A stretch of 64,000 nucleotides of DNA from Bradyrhizobium canariense (GCF_900105125.1 NZ_LT629750.1:6041001-6105000), one strand, 5' to 3'. Counted from the first letter of the stretch, positions 35,694 to 43,594 are shown. Notes: a model not told the origin generated them from the letters alone. Translations and numbers: made by a program.

Positions 35694-36088
35694 CCGTGAC
35701 AATCTATCACAATCCGGGCTGCGGCACGTCCCGCAACACCTTGGCAATGATCAGGGCGAGCGGCGAGGAGCCGATCGTCATTGAGTACTTGAAGAGTCCC
35801 CCGAGTCGGGCACGGCTCCTGGAATTGATCCGCGCGATGGGCATTTCAGTGCGCGCATTGTTACGGGAAAAAGGGACGCCGTATGCGGAGCTGGGTCTCG
35901 GTGAACCGAAATGGACCGACGATCAGCTGCTGGATTTGATGCAGGCCCATCCGATCCTGATCAATCGTCCCATCGTCGAAACGCCCAAGGGAACGCGGCT
36001 TTGCCGTCCCTCCGAAATGGTCTTCGATTTGCTCGAAGCACCGGTCCGCTCCTTCATCAAAGAGGATGGCGAAGCCGTCACGCGCTAA
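35690..36088 (+). CDS. arsC: arsenate reductase ArsC (glutaredoxin-linked)
   Basis: Reduces arsenate to arsenite with glutathione and glutaredoxin. The 132-residue product has the active-site Cys in NPGCGTSRNT (near residue 12) and the anion-binding Arg region NRPIVETPKGTRLCRP, both typical of the plasmid R773-type enzyme. It closes the arsR-arsI-aqpS-arsC operon. No arsB or acr3 pump gene is present. An IS630 end fragment starts five bases after its stop. Confidence 0.92.
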   Translation: MTVTIYHNPGCGTSRNTLAMIRASGEEPIVIEYLKSPPSRARLLELIRAMGISVRALLREKGTPYAELGLGEPKWTDDQLLDLMQAHPILINRPIVETPKGTRLCRPSEMVFDLLEAPVRSFIKEDGEAVTR

Positions 36089-36092
36089 CGGT

Positions 36093-36153
36093 TAGTGTTC
36101 TGTCACTGACGCTGGATTCCCATAGCCCGGCAAATCATGCAAGCTTTGCGCAT
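36093..36153 (+). repeat. left-end fragment of the IS630 element
   Basis: These 61 bases match the left end of the complete IS at 37632-37692 with about five differences, including the terminal TAGTGTTCTGTCA and the TTTGCGCAT at the end of the match. The rest of the element is missing. The divergence shows an older insertion, now reduced to one end, just after arsC. Confidence 0.85.
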
Positions 36154-36185
36154 CTGCTCGCCGGCATTGATGAAGCCGGCACGCA

Positions 36186-36869
36186 TCAGGCGTAGGCCAC
36201 CCAACCGCGGAAGCTGAAGGCGGCGTAGAACAGACTGACATTCGAGAAGCCGGCCTCACGGAGGATCGCTTCGTCCTGCTCTGGCGTGAGAATGTTCGTT
36301 TGCGTGTCAATCGCCATGCGAGCGTTCGCCGCCTTGTCGGGGTCGAGACCGGAGGCGATCAAGAATGCGGCGTGTCGCGACAGCCAGAGCGCGCGCTCGC
36401 CTTCACCCTGCGGGAAGCTAAGGTGGGCAATCACGTAAGGCGCGCCGGGCTTGAGGCGGCGGTGGATTTCGATAGCCGTACGTCGCCGCTCCTCGAGGGC
36501 CATGAAGTGCAGAGTCAACAGACAGGTGGCTGCATCGAACGGTCCCTGCGGCGCGCCATCGATATAGCCTTGGTGCAGACGCGCGCGCGACGCGAGTGGC
36601 CCAAGAGTCTGTTCGGCTAACTTGAGCATCTCGGCAGACGGGTCGATGCCGTCGAAGGTCCAGCCCGAACGGGCCTGCGCAAATACCTTCAACTCCAGCC
36701 CGCCTCCGGCGCCGAGAACCAGCACTCGAGCATCTTCCGGGACACGCTCAGCAAGCAGGAGCGTCGTCATGCTTTGCATGGCGTTGTAGCCGGGCACGAA
36801 ACGCGGTGGTCCATCGGCGTAGCGAGCCACCGCCTGAGGATCGGAGAATGGAGCCATCCGCTCGCTCAC
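36186..36869 (-). CDS. class I SAM-dependent methyltransferase
   Basis: A 227-residue Rossmann-fold methyltransferase. Motif I is VLVLGAGGGLELK (near residue 45), an acidic motif II FDGIDPSAEM follows, then FDAATCLLTLHFM. Substrate unknown. The start is GTG 36869 (alternative ATG 36857). It is the last gene of a leftward set with a small ORF and an Rrf2 regulator and is coupled to the small ORF by an overlap. The set lies between an IS630 fragment and a complete IS630. Confidence 0.82.
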   Translation of the reverse strand: MSERMAPFSDPQAVARYADGPPRFVPGYNAMQSMTTLLLAERVPEDARVLVLGAGGGLELKVFAQARSGWTFDGIDPSAEMLKLAEQTLGPLASRARLHQGYIDGAPQGPFDAATCLLTLHFMALEERRRTAIEIHRRLKPGAPYVIAHLSFPQGEGERALWLSRHAAFLIASGLDPDKAANARMAIDTQTNILTPEQDEAILREAGFSNVSLFYAAFSFRGWVAYA

Positions 36870-37021
36870 GCTGCCAACTCGAGTGGTTCCAGGTCGCACA
36901 GGGCGACTGGCCGTCCCGGGATTGCGTACGGCATTAGCGGCGCGACTTGCTCGGCGACATGGCGTGTATGGTCCCATGTCAAGCCAATACAGCCGCCGGT
37001 GATGATTGCGTCACGACACAT
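36866..37021 (-). CDS. 51-residue ORF between the Rrf2 and methyltransferase genes, possible oxidoreductase remnant
   Basis: The ATG at 37021 overlaps the Rrf2 stop, and the stop overlaps the methyltransferase GTG, so the frame is tightly embedded in the operon. The first residues, [12 protein letters not shown], resemble the dinucleotide-binding start DAIIIGGSxAGL of the FAD oxidoreductases (thioredoxin-reductase-like) often found beside such Rrf2 genes. The rest does not continue that fold. I read it as either a deletion remnant of such a gene or a small coupling peptide. Confidence 0.4.
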   Translation of the reverse strand: MCRDAIITGGCIGLTWDHTRHVAEQVAPLMPYAIPGRPVALCDLEPLELAA

Positions 37022-37475
37022 GGACATTCTCCAGATGATGAGATCCGCCATGGGCAATGATGCGCTCGTGAAGATCGGCGCTCAGCATGGCCAGCGTCAC
37101 TTGCCCAAGACGCGCGAGCAGTAGCGCCTCCGCATCCTCGAATGCCTGATTGAGGGCGGCATTAACCGCCTGTTCGACGAGGCAGCCGGGCGTCTCCGCC
37201 CGGTTGCTCATGGCGAGAAGCGCGGGGCTGCCGAGCGCAGTATAGATGTCGCGCATTGTGACCTTCGATAGGTCGCAGGCCAGCGTCCACCCGCCGCCAT
37301 GCCCTTTTTCCGACCGGACATATCCTTGGTCGCGGAGGCCAGCCATGATCCGACGGACCACCACCGGATTGGTGTCAATCGCCTTCGCCAGCACTTCGGA
37401 AGTCACGGGGCCGCTGTGCTCTGCCATGTGCAGCAGGACGTGGAGCACCCCCGACAATCTGCTATCTCGTCTCAT
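37011..37475 (-). CDS. Rrf2 family transcriptional regulator
   Basis: A 154-residue winged-helix regulator. The DNA-binding part contains [31 protein letters not shown] (listed only as the region near residues 28-58). Only one Cys (near residue 98, ETPGCLVEQ) is in the position where Fe-S Rrf2 proteins have three, so it may sense redox through a thiol or another ligand. A dyad overlaps its start codon, suggesting autorepression. Confidence 0.88.
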   Translation of the reverse strand: MRRDSRLSGVLHVLLHMAEHSGPVTSEVLAKAIDTNPVVVRRIMAGLRDQGYVRSEKGHGGGWTLACDLSKVTMRDIYTALGSPALLAMSNRAETPGCLVEQAVNAALNQAFEDAEALLLARLGQVTLAMLSADLHERIIAHGGSHHLENVHVS

Positions 37476-37488
37476 GTAACATTACATG
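37473..37488. promoter_or_regulatory. putative Rrf2 operator overlapping the start codon
   Basis: CATGTAA, CA, TTACATG: 7-base perfect arms. The first CAT is the reverse complement of the Rrf2 initiation codon. The position fits autorepression; binding is inferred. Confidence 0.6.
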
Positions 37489-37633
37489 TTGCGTGATTGC
37501 GGCAAAGTCAAGACTTTGGCTCGTGCAGAGATTCGTTCCCTGCCGCGGGGATGGTCAAAGGTCGTCAGGGAATCCGCGGATGGGTCACCGGCGGACCTTG
37601 TCTTTCTCCGCCAGCCGAGGGGCGCGCGCACTA

Positions 37634-38791
37634 GTGTTCTGTCAATGACGCTGGATTTCGATGGCCCGGCAAATCATGAAAGCTTTGCGCATGAAGACAG
37701 ACATCAAGATCGCGGCTGAAGATCGTGCGCGGCTCGAGCGGTTGGTCGCGGATCGCAACACGCCGGTGAAGGTCGTCTGGCGGTCGCGGATCGTGCTGGC
37801 GACGGCGGACGGCGAGACGGTCAAGGCGATTTGCCGGACGACGAGCAAGTCGAAGCCGTGCGTGTGGCGCTGGCAGAAGCACTATGCCGATGAAGGCGTC
37901 GATGGCCTGATGCGCGACAAGACGCGACCGCCGGGCCGCAAGCCATTGCCGGTTGCGTTGAAGGCCAAGGTGCTGGCCAAGACCACGCGCGAGACGCCAC
38001 CCGACGCGACGCACTGGAGTGTGCGCACAATGGCCAAGGCTTTTGCCATCAGCCACTCGAGCGTGCAGCGGATTTGGCGCGAGGCAGGCCTGAAGCCGCA
38101 TCTGACGGCCCGGTTCAAGGTCTCCAACGACCCGCAGTTCGAGGAGAAAGTCACCGACATCGTCGGCCTCTACATGAACCCGCCGGATCGCGCGCTCGTG
38201 CTTTGCGTCGATGAGAAGAGCCAGATCCAGGCGCTCGACCGAACCCAGCCAGGGCTGCCGCTCAAGAAGGGCCGCGCCGCGACCATGACGCACGACTACA
38301 AGCGGCACGGGGTGACGACGCTCTATGCGGCGATGGACGTGAAGAGCGGGCTCGTCATCGGCGACTGCCAGCCGCGCCATCGCGCCCGCGAGTTCATTGC
38401 CTTCCTGCGGCGGATCGATCGGGCCGTGCACAAGCACCTCGACGTGCACGTCGTGCTCGACAACTCGTCGACGCACAAGACAGGCGAGGTGAAAGCCTGG
38501 CTCGCCAAGCATCCCCGCTTCAAGCTGCACTTCACGCCGACGAGCGCCTCGTGGATGAACCTCGTCGAGCGCTTTTTCGCGGAACTCACGAGGAAGCGAA
38601 TACGGCGCGGCGCCTTCGCCAACGTGGCCGAGCTGGAAGCCGCGATCCACGACTACCTCCTGCACCACAATGCCGATCCCAAACCCTTCGTATGGACCAA
38701 ATCGGCCGAGGTAATCCTGAAGAAAGAGCGCCGCGCCCTCGATGTCCTTGACGCAATCAAGGCTGGGAACCAACCGACTGAGTCAGAACAC
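37634..38791 (+). mobile_element. complete IS630 family insertion sequence
   Basis: The element is 1158 bases and has terminal inverted repeats GTGTTCTG and CAGAACAC. It is flanked by TA on both sides (37632-37633 and 38792-38793), the expected IS630 target duplication. It contains one intact transposase gene and lies between the Rrf2 gene and tupA. Confidence 0.92.
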
Positions 38792-38794
38792 TAG
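37661..38794 (+). CDS. IS630 family transposase
   Basis: DDE transposase that cuts and pastes the element into TA sites. From the first ATG the product is 377 residues: an N-terminal helix-turn-helix region (about 1-130) and the DDE domain with LVLCVDEKSQIQ (first Asp), HVVLDNSSTHK (second Asp) and SASWMNLVERFF (Glu). In-frame ATGs at 37676 and 37691 are alternatives. The stop codon TAG is formed by the TA target duplication plus the next base, so the reading frame ends outside the element proper. It appears intact. Confidence 0.93.
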   Translation: MARQIMKALRMKTDIKIAAEDRARLERLVADRNTPVKVVWRSRIVLATADGETVKAICRTTSKSKPCVWRWQKHYADEGVDGLMRDKTRPPGRKPLPVALKAKVLAKTTRETPPDATHWSVRTMAKAFAISHSSVQRIWREAGLKPHLTARFKVSNDPQFEEKVTDIVGLYMNPPDRALVLCVDEKSQIQALDRTQPGLPLKKGRAATMTHDYKRHGVTTLYAAMDVKSGLVIGDCQPRHRAREFIAFLRRIDRAVHKHLDVHVVLDNSSTHKTGEVKAWLAKHPRFKLHFTPTSASWMNLVERFFAELTRKRIRRGAFANVAELEAAIHDYLLHHNADPKPFVWTKSAEVILKKERRALDVLDAIKAGNQPTESEH

Positions 38795-38909
38795 ATCGGT
38801 AGCTTAAAACGACGGTTCGGCGCGTGCCGTGGGTCACGCGCCGAACCTGACCGGGATCAAGGCTGCTCAGCGGCCGGTTGGTAACCGTCCGTCGAGAACG
38901 GCAAGTGCG

Positions 38910-39731
38910 TCACTTCGGAGAGTCCGCGGACGGGTTGAACAGTTTTTGTCCGTTCATCTGGTAGGCGCCGATGGCTTGCTGGCCCTCGGGCGAGACCAGC
39001 CAATCGGCGAAAATCCTGGCTGTGGCTAGTTTTGCGCCCGGGTGTTTTTGCGGGCTCAATTCGATGACATCATATCGATTAATCAGGCGGGAGTCGCCCT
39101 CGATCGCGATCACCAGCGATCCCTTGTTCTTGAAGCTGAGCCACGTGCCGCGGTCGGAAAGCGTATAGGCGTCCATCGCGCTTGCGGCATTGAGCGCCTG
39201 GCCCATTCCGCCGCCGATATCGCGATACCATTTTTCCCTGGAGGCATCGGGCGTTTGCCCGGCTTTCCAAAGCCGCAGCTCCGCCGCGTTGGTGCCGCTC
39301 TTGTCTCCACGCGATACGAAGGGGGCTTGCGCGGAGGCAATGGCCTTCAACGCCGCGACGCTGTCGTTGCCGCCACTGATATGGGCCGGGTCGGCCGACG
39401 GCCCGACGATAATGAAATCATTCCATGCGATTTGCCGGCGTGTCGCGCCGTGGCCTTCCTCCATGAATTGCTGTTCGGCTTCGGGATCATGAACCAGCAA
39501 CAGATCGGCATCGCCCCGCCGCGCGGTATCGAGCGCCTTGCCGGTGCCCTGCGCCACGACATCGACCGCAATCCCGGTCTTCGCGGTGAATTGCGGAAGA
39601 ATGTTCGCCAGAAGTCCCGAGCTTTCGACCGAAGTGGTCGACGCCAGAACGATGGAGGGTTCCGCGGCCGAACTGGAATCGATGGAAAAAATCGCCGCAA
39701 CGAGCGCCAATAGGAAGCTAATTCTCGTCAT
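38910..39731 (-). CDS. tupA: tungstate ABC transporter substrate-binding protein TupA
   Basis: Periplasmic oxyanion-binding protein, 273 residues, with a signal peptide cleaved near ASSAAEP and the TupA motifs LASTTSVESSGLL and QGTGKALDTARRGDADLLLVHD (residues roughly 28-80). Gly-Gly-Gly-Met-Gly and SDRGTW are further family marks. It overlaps tupB by four bases. The region downstream (38795-38909) holds no gene, only the end of the IS630 element. Confidence 0.9.
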   Translation of the reverse strand: MTRISFLLALVAAIFSIDSSSAAEPSIVLASTTSVESSGLLANILPQFTAKTGIAVDVVAQGTGKALDTARRGDADLLLVHDPEAEQQFMEEGHGATRRQIAWNDFIIVGPSADPAHISGGNDSVAALKAIASAQAPFVSRGDKSGTNAAELRLWKAGQTPDASREKWYRDIGGGMGQALNAASAMDAYTLSDRGTWLSFKNKGSLVIAIEGDSRLINRYDVIELSPQKHPGAKLATARIFADWLVSPEGQQAIGAYQMNGQKLFNPSADSPK

Positions 39732-40387
39732 ATCTCATCACTCCCGGCTGTTCTCGCCCGTCCCGCCAGTGCGAAAACCGTCGCGCTGACTGAAATGCTG
39801 ATCCCAACTAACACCGCTCCAAGCGCCAGCGCCAACGGTAGGTCGCCTTGACTTGTTTGCAGTGCGATGGCTGTCGTCATCGTTCTGGTTAAGCCGCGAA
39901 TATTGCCGCCGACCAGGATCACCGCGCCGACCTCCGAAACGGTCCGGCCGAAGCCAGCCAGGACGGCCGTCACCAGTTCGGCGCGAATGATGAGAAGTAT
40001 CTGCGGAATGGCCTGGATTCGTGATGCCCCGTCGCAAATCAGTTCGTCCCCATAGCGCGCCCAGGCCCGTTCGCTGGCGCGATGGACCAGCGCCATGATG
40101 ATGGGAGTGGCGAGAATCGCCTGTGCGATCACCATGGCGGCGGGAGTGAAGAGCAATTCAAGGAAGCCGAGCGGCCCCGAACGCGACAGCCCGAGATATA
40201 AAATCAAGCCGACCACGACCGGCGGCAGACCAAAGAACGCATTGATCAAAACGACAATCACTCGCCGTCCGGGAAAAGGGAAAATGGCGAGCGCGGTCCC
40301 GATCGGCAGACTGATCGTCGTCGCGATCACCGTCGCCGCCAGACTAACGCTGATCGAAAGTCCGACGATCTCGAGAAAATCACGCAA
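39728..40387 (-). CDS. tupB: tungstate ABC transporter permease TupB
   Basis: Inner-membrane permease, 219 residues, with the EAA-type loop ELICDGASRIQAIPQILL and helices typical of TupB (NAFFGLPPVVVGLILYLGLSRSGPLG). The frame begins at TTG 40387 with an in-frame stop a few codons upstream, and the product lacks about 20 N-terminal residues usual in the family, so the 5' end may be eroded. No ATPase gene (tupC) is seen on either side. Confidence 0.85.
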   Translation of the reverse strand: MRDFLEIVGLSISVSLAATVIATTISLPIGTALAIFPFPGRRVIVVLINAFFGLPPVVVGLILYLGLSRSGPLGFLELLFTPAAMVIAQAILATPIIMALVHRASERAWARYGDELICDGASRIQAIPQILLIIRAELVTAVLAGFGRTVSEVGAVILVGGNIRGLTRTMTTAIALQTSQGDLPLALALGAVLVGISISVSATVFALAGRARTAGSDEI

Positions 40388-40566
40388 TTCGGGGAGCCAT
40401 TATCTGAGTGCAATATCGCCGTTGCTGCACTCAGGGGAACCGCGCGTCAATCTTGGCTGACGCTTTTCAAGGCAGGCGTATGTTGAGGAATGTGACCTGC
40501 AGACGGAGTTGGCGGGCTAATTTCTTCAAAGTTCAAGTAATATCAATCAGATAAAAAACAGGCAGA

Positions 40567-40607
40567 TAAAAAAGCAGGGCGCGGCTGGCATCACCACAGC
40601 CGCGCCC
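40567..40607 (-). terminator. rho-independent terminator for leftward transcription
   Basis: An 11-base perfect stem (GGGCGCGGCTG at 40577-40587 with CAGCCGCGCCC at 40597-40607) followed, on the reverse strand, by a run of six T. It indicates that a leftward transcript ends here. Confidence 0.8.
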
Positions 40608-40704
40608 CACGTCGCCGGTCAATGGGGCAGGGGGAATAACCGGCTGCCGGAATGACGCACAGCTCCCCTGAGTCGTTCCGCGACTTAAAAATATTTTCGT
40701 ACAC
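40591..40704 (-). CDS. candidate 37-residue Cys-containing small protein
   Basis: On the reverse strand a GTG at 40704 opens a 37-residue frame ending in GELCVIPAAGYSPCPIDRRR then GARLW. The codons have high GC at third positions and the stop lies inside the stem of the leftward terminator, which otherwise has no gene to serve. Two Cys ten residues apart and the basic-aromatic end are notable. No clear ribosome binding site is seen, and the frame stays open further upstream, so the start is uncertain. The rest of 40388-40789 shows no gene. Confidence 0.4.
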   Translation of the reverse strand: MYENIFKSRNDSGELCVIPAAGYSPCPIDRRRGARLW

Positions 40705-40789
40705 GGTTAAGTGATCATCACCCGACTGAACCCTGCCATGCCGGCTCGCGTTGTTCCCTTGATCGCCATGGGGCGAGGGACGTGTAACC

Positions 40790-41209
40790 ATGTCACAGAT
40801 ATCCAAGGGAATTTTCTTTAAGGGAATTTTCGGCGCGATCGCTCTTTCACTGACGTTCGGCGCGATCCAGTTTGCCTCGGGCCGGGATCTCGGCCAGTCC
40901 AATCCGCCGGGTCCGCTCAATTCGGTGGAGGCCTCCGCGGCCGCTATCAACCGCGCCGGCAAAGCCGACCGTGCTGCCCGTGGGCCTACTTCGGCAATGC
41001 AGACGCAAACGATCTCGCTGCGGCTGAATGGTCTTTACGATACCTCGGTTCTCGTTCGTGTGCCGGTCGCCCACGAAGCCCGCGACCGCTCTCCCGCGCC
41101 ATCTCTGATCAAGTCTGGTGGCGGCAAGACAGCGGTAGCTTGCGAACCGATGGTCAGCGTATTGACCGAGGTTGCCAAGCAGCTCGAGCCCGGCCGCTGC
41201 GTTACCTGA
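40790..41209 (+). CDS. hypothetical secreted protein (139 aa)
   Basis: Not recognised beyond being typical of bradyrhizobia. The product has an N-terminal signal-like helix (residues about 5-28), an Ala-rich linker, a central segment QTISLRLNGLYDTSVLVRVPVAHEARDRS and a Cys in AVACEPMVSVLTEV and again at the C-terminal RCVT, which could form a disulfide. The ATG at 40790 follows a G-rich stretch (GGGGCGAGGGACG). Confidence 0.65.
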   Translation: MSQISKGIFFKGIFGAIALSLTFGAIQFASGRDLGQSNPPGPLNSVEASAAAINRAGKADRAARGPTSAMQTQTISLRLNGLYDTSVLVRVPVAHEARDRSPAPSLIKSGGGKTAVACEPMVSVLTEVAKQLEPGRCVT

Positions 41210-41249
41210 GCTGTCGAGCTTACGGCCGGCAAGGTTTAGGCCCCGAGGG

Positions 41250-41696
41250 TCAAGCTTTAGGCTCCTCGTCGTCGTCCGAGGCGCCCGCACTGCTGCGGGC
41301 GGCCATCAGTCCCAGCGCCAGGCCGCCGACAGCCAAAATCGGAATAAGCCTCTTGATGCCGATGGCCCGGACGACCTGAAGACCGGCTGCAACCAGCATC
41401 GGATCGGCCAGCGCCGAGTGCACCGCTGACTTCGCGGTTTCGGCGGCGCGGGCCTTGACCTGATTTTTACGCACCATGTAGCAGCCGGCTGCGATCAGCG
41501 TGACCACGAAGAAGATGCCAGCCCCGGTCAGGCAGGCTTCGACCGGGCCATATTTCCGAAGCACGAAGATAAAGGCGGCGGCGCACAGAAACGACGTCGT
41601 GACGAACAGGGCCATCGCGACCGCCGCGGCGAGCGACGTCAGCCGCATCGCTGTCCCCGTCGATTCCTTGAAGTCGTCAATCATGCGCTGAAACAT
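41250..41696 (-). CDS. YqjE/phage-holin-like membrane protein
   Basis: A 148-residue protein with two adjacent membrane helices (about residues 18-45 and 55-75), a basic cytoplasmic stretch, a third helix near residues 110-132 and an acidic tail (ASDDDEEPKA). The layout matches DUF1469/YqjE-type proteins. It follows the DUF883 gene on the same strand after 165 bases, the same pairing as yqjD-yqjE in enteric bacteria, and may share its stress promoter. Confidence 0.65.
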   Translation of the reverse strand: MFQRMIDDFKESTGTAMRLTSLAAAVAMALFVTTSFLCAAAFIFVLRKYGPVEACLTGAGIFFVVTLIAAGCYMVRKNQVKARAAETAKSAVHSALADPMLVAAGLQVVRAIGIKRLIPILAVGGLALGLMAARSSAGASDDDEEPKA

Positions 41697-41818
41697 CGCA
41701 GGCCCCGGTGCAAAATAATGCCGAAAAATGGGACGACGGCGCCGTGCGCGCCGCCGTTCAAACTAAGTCATGGCGGATTGAAGCTGCGTGGCCATCGCGA
41801 ACTGCGGCGTGCCGTTTA

Positions 41819-41880
41819 GCTGTGCCATATCCAGGCTGCGCCATATCTACCTGAGCCACGCCTACCTGCGCCAAGTCGCG
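41819..41880 (-). repeat. short imperfect tandem repeat at the end of the DUF883 gene
   Basis: Read on the reverse strand, the last codons of the gene (TGGCGCAGGTAG) are repeated: TGGCTCAGGTAG, then TGGCGCAGCCTGG, then TGGCACAGC, at steps of about 15-16 bases. The first two copies each end in a stop codon. Confidence 0.6.
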
Positions 41881-42233
41881 CCGATCAGGAAGCCAATGCC
41901 GAGCGCCAGGCCCACGGTCGCGAGCGGACGCTGCGTGATGGCGTCTTCCAGCGTTTCCTCGATCGAGTAGGCGGCGTCCTGGGCCGCGTCCATAACGGCG
42001 GCCCCGCGATCCGACATGTCGTCGACGGCCGAATCGACGTTGGCCCGCGCCTGCTTGTAGCCGCGGCGCGCCTGCTTCTTGGCGCTACCGGCGAAGCTGT
42101 TGAGCACGTCTGTGATCTGATCGGCCAAGGCTGCGATATCGTTTTTCACGGCTGCTACATCCTTTTCGAGGCGTTCATAGGTCGCTTTATCCGTCAGATT
42201 TTTCATTCCGATTTCGCCATCCGTACTCGACAT
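41862..42233 (-). CDS. DUF883 family (YqjD/ElaB-like) membrane-anchored protein
   Basis: A 123-residue protein with a long amphipathic, mostly helical N-terminal part (about residues 10-95, including LEKDVAAVKNDIAALADQI) and a C-terminal membrane anchor with GLALGIGFLIGATWRR. In E. coli relatives, YqjD and ElaB bind ribosomes and anchor them to the inner membrane in stationary phase. GGAG lies six bases before the ATG at 42233. A consensus EcfG promoter is 33 bases further upstream. Confidence 0.85.
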   Translation of the reverse strand: MSSTDGEIGMKNLTDKATYERLEKDVAAVKNDIAALADQITDVLNSFAGSAKKQARRGYKQARANVDSAVDDMSDRGAAVMDAAQDAAYSIEETLEDAITQRPLATVGLALGIGFLIGATWRR

Positions 42234-42265
42234 CAAAAGCTCCTCGGACTGAAGGTGTCAGGGCC

Positions 42266-42290
42266 AACGCGCCGGGTTCCCGGAAGTTCC
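42266..42290 (-). promoter_or_regulatory. EcfG promoter of the DUF883 gene
   Basis: On the reverse strand GGAAC (42290-42286), exactly 16 bases, CGTT (42269-42266): a full match to the EcfG consensus, directly before the gene. Confidence 0.75.
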
Positions 42291-42304
42291 CGTTTGCCGA
42301 TCGA

Positions 42305-43417
42305 TCAATCCGGCGGTAGTTGCGGCGCATCGCCCGGCATCAGATGCTCCTTGAGCACAAGCGCCACGATCAAAAGCGGTGAAGATAAAAAGCCGCCCAT
42401 CGGCCCCCACAGCCAGGTCCAGAATGCCAGCGCCATGAACACCGCCAGCGCATTCAGGGCGAGCCGCCGGCCAATGATGGTCGGTGTGATGAAATGGCCT
42501 TCCATAAAGGTGATTCCGACAAACAGCAGCGGGGCGATCAGCCCGCCGCTGATGGTCGGAAAAACCACGGCACCCACGGCGACAAGGATTGCAAACATGG
42601 CAACCGGGCCGATGATGGGAAAGAAATTCAACGTGGCGGCGAGGGCGCCGAGCCCGGCCGGGTTGGGCATTCCCGTGATCGCGCAAACCAGGCCGGTGGC
42701 GATGCCGACCCCGGCATTGATCATCGTCACGGTCAGCAGGTAGTTGCCGAGATTCACTTCGATTTCGTTGAGGATGCGTAGCGTTCGCAGCCGCGCCTCG
42801 TGATCGCCGAAGGTCATGATCAGCGCGCGGCGCAAGTCCTTCCAACTCGCGATGAACAGCACCAGCGTGGCGAAGAAGAGCAGAAACTCGGTGAATGTCG
42901 GCGAGAGAAATTCAAGCGTGGGCTGAACCCACTCGAACTTCGGCATTTGAAACGATGTCAGCGCGGGCGGCGTGCCAACCATGCTCTGGAGGTCCTGCCA
43001 AAGCGCGAGCGGGCGATCGAACACATGCAGCTTGTCCTTCAGCCGCGAGACCAGCTCCGGTAAATGCGTGCTCCAATCCATCAGAGGCGATGATATCAAG
43101 CCGACCATGAAGGTTGCGGCAGCACCCACCGTGGCCACGATCATGACGGCCGCGACGGGACGAGGAATTCGATATCGCTCGAGGGCGCTTGCGGCCGGCG
43201 ACAACATGGTGCCGACCACGAACGCCATCACGACGGGAAGAAAGAACGCCTTGGCGGCATAGAGAACCGCAACGATGCAAATGACCAGGAGCGCGACGAG
43301 CGCAAACGCAACGGCTTCGGCGCGGCGAATGACCGGCGGCTGTGTACCTTTGCTGTCGGGGAGGGGGGCGCTCGCCCGCTCGTCGGAAAGCAAACGTTCA
43401 CTGGGAAGGACACGCAC
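42305..43417 (-). CDS. AI-2E family transporter (PerM-like)
   Basis: A polytopic membrane protein of 370 residues with seven to eight helices. Family marks are the central soluble region (about residues 105-215) and the motif AATLNFFPIIGPVAMFAILVAV (near 255-275) with GLIAPLLFVGITFMEGHFITPTIIG after it. Members export diverse small molecules or ions; AI-2 transport should not be assumed. The start is GTG 43417. Its stop is about 70 bases before the DUF883 gene, transcribed the same way. Confidence 0.85.
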   Translation of the reverse strand: MRVLPSERLLSDERASAPLPDSKGTQPPVIRRAEAVAFALVALLVICIVAVLYAAKAFFLPVVMAFVVGTMLSPAASALERYRIPRPVAAVMIVATVGAAATFMVGLISSPLMDWSTHLPELVSRLKDKLHVFDRPLALWQDLQSMVGTPPALTSFQMPKFEWVQPTLEFLSPTFTEFLLFFATLVLFIASWKDLRRALIMTFGDHEARLRTLRILNEIEVNLGNYLLTVTMINAGVGIATGLVCAITGMPNPAGLGALAATLNFFPIIGPVAMFAILVAVGAVVFPTISGGLIAPLLFVGITFMEGHFITPTIIGRRLALNALAVFMALAFWTWLWGPMGGFLSSPLLIVALVLKEHLMPGDAPQLPPD

Positions 43418-43569
43418 AAAGAATCTCCCTCCCTCAAACGAGGGGCAGCCGATACCGGAAACTTGCGAACCGAGCGCTGTCAGCTGAATTCACGATCGCA
43501 ATGAAAGTTCCATCGCAGAAACGTGAAGCGCCCGCCGCTTGACAGGCGATGTCTTCGGCCGAGTCGGAT

Positions 43570-43594
43570 GGAACCGCGAAACCTCGATCGCGTT
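43570..43594 (+). promoter_or_regulatory. EcfG promoter of the L,D-transpeptidase gene
   Basis: GGAAC (43570-43574), exactly 16 bases, CGTT (43591-43594), a full consensus match 47 bases before the chosen start codon. Confidence 0.75.
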
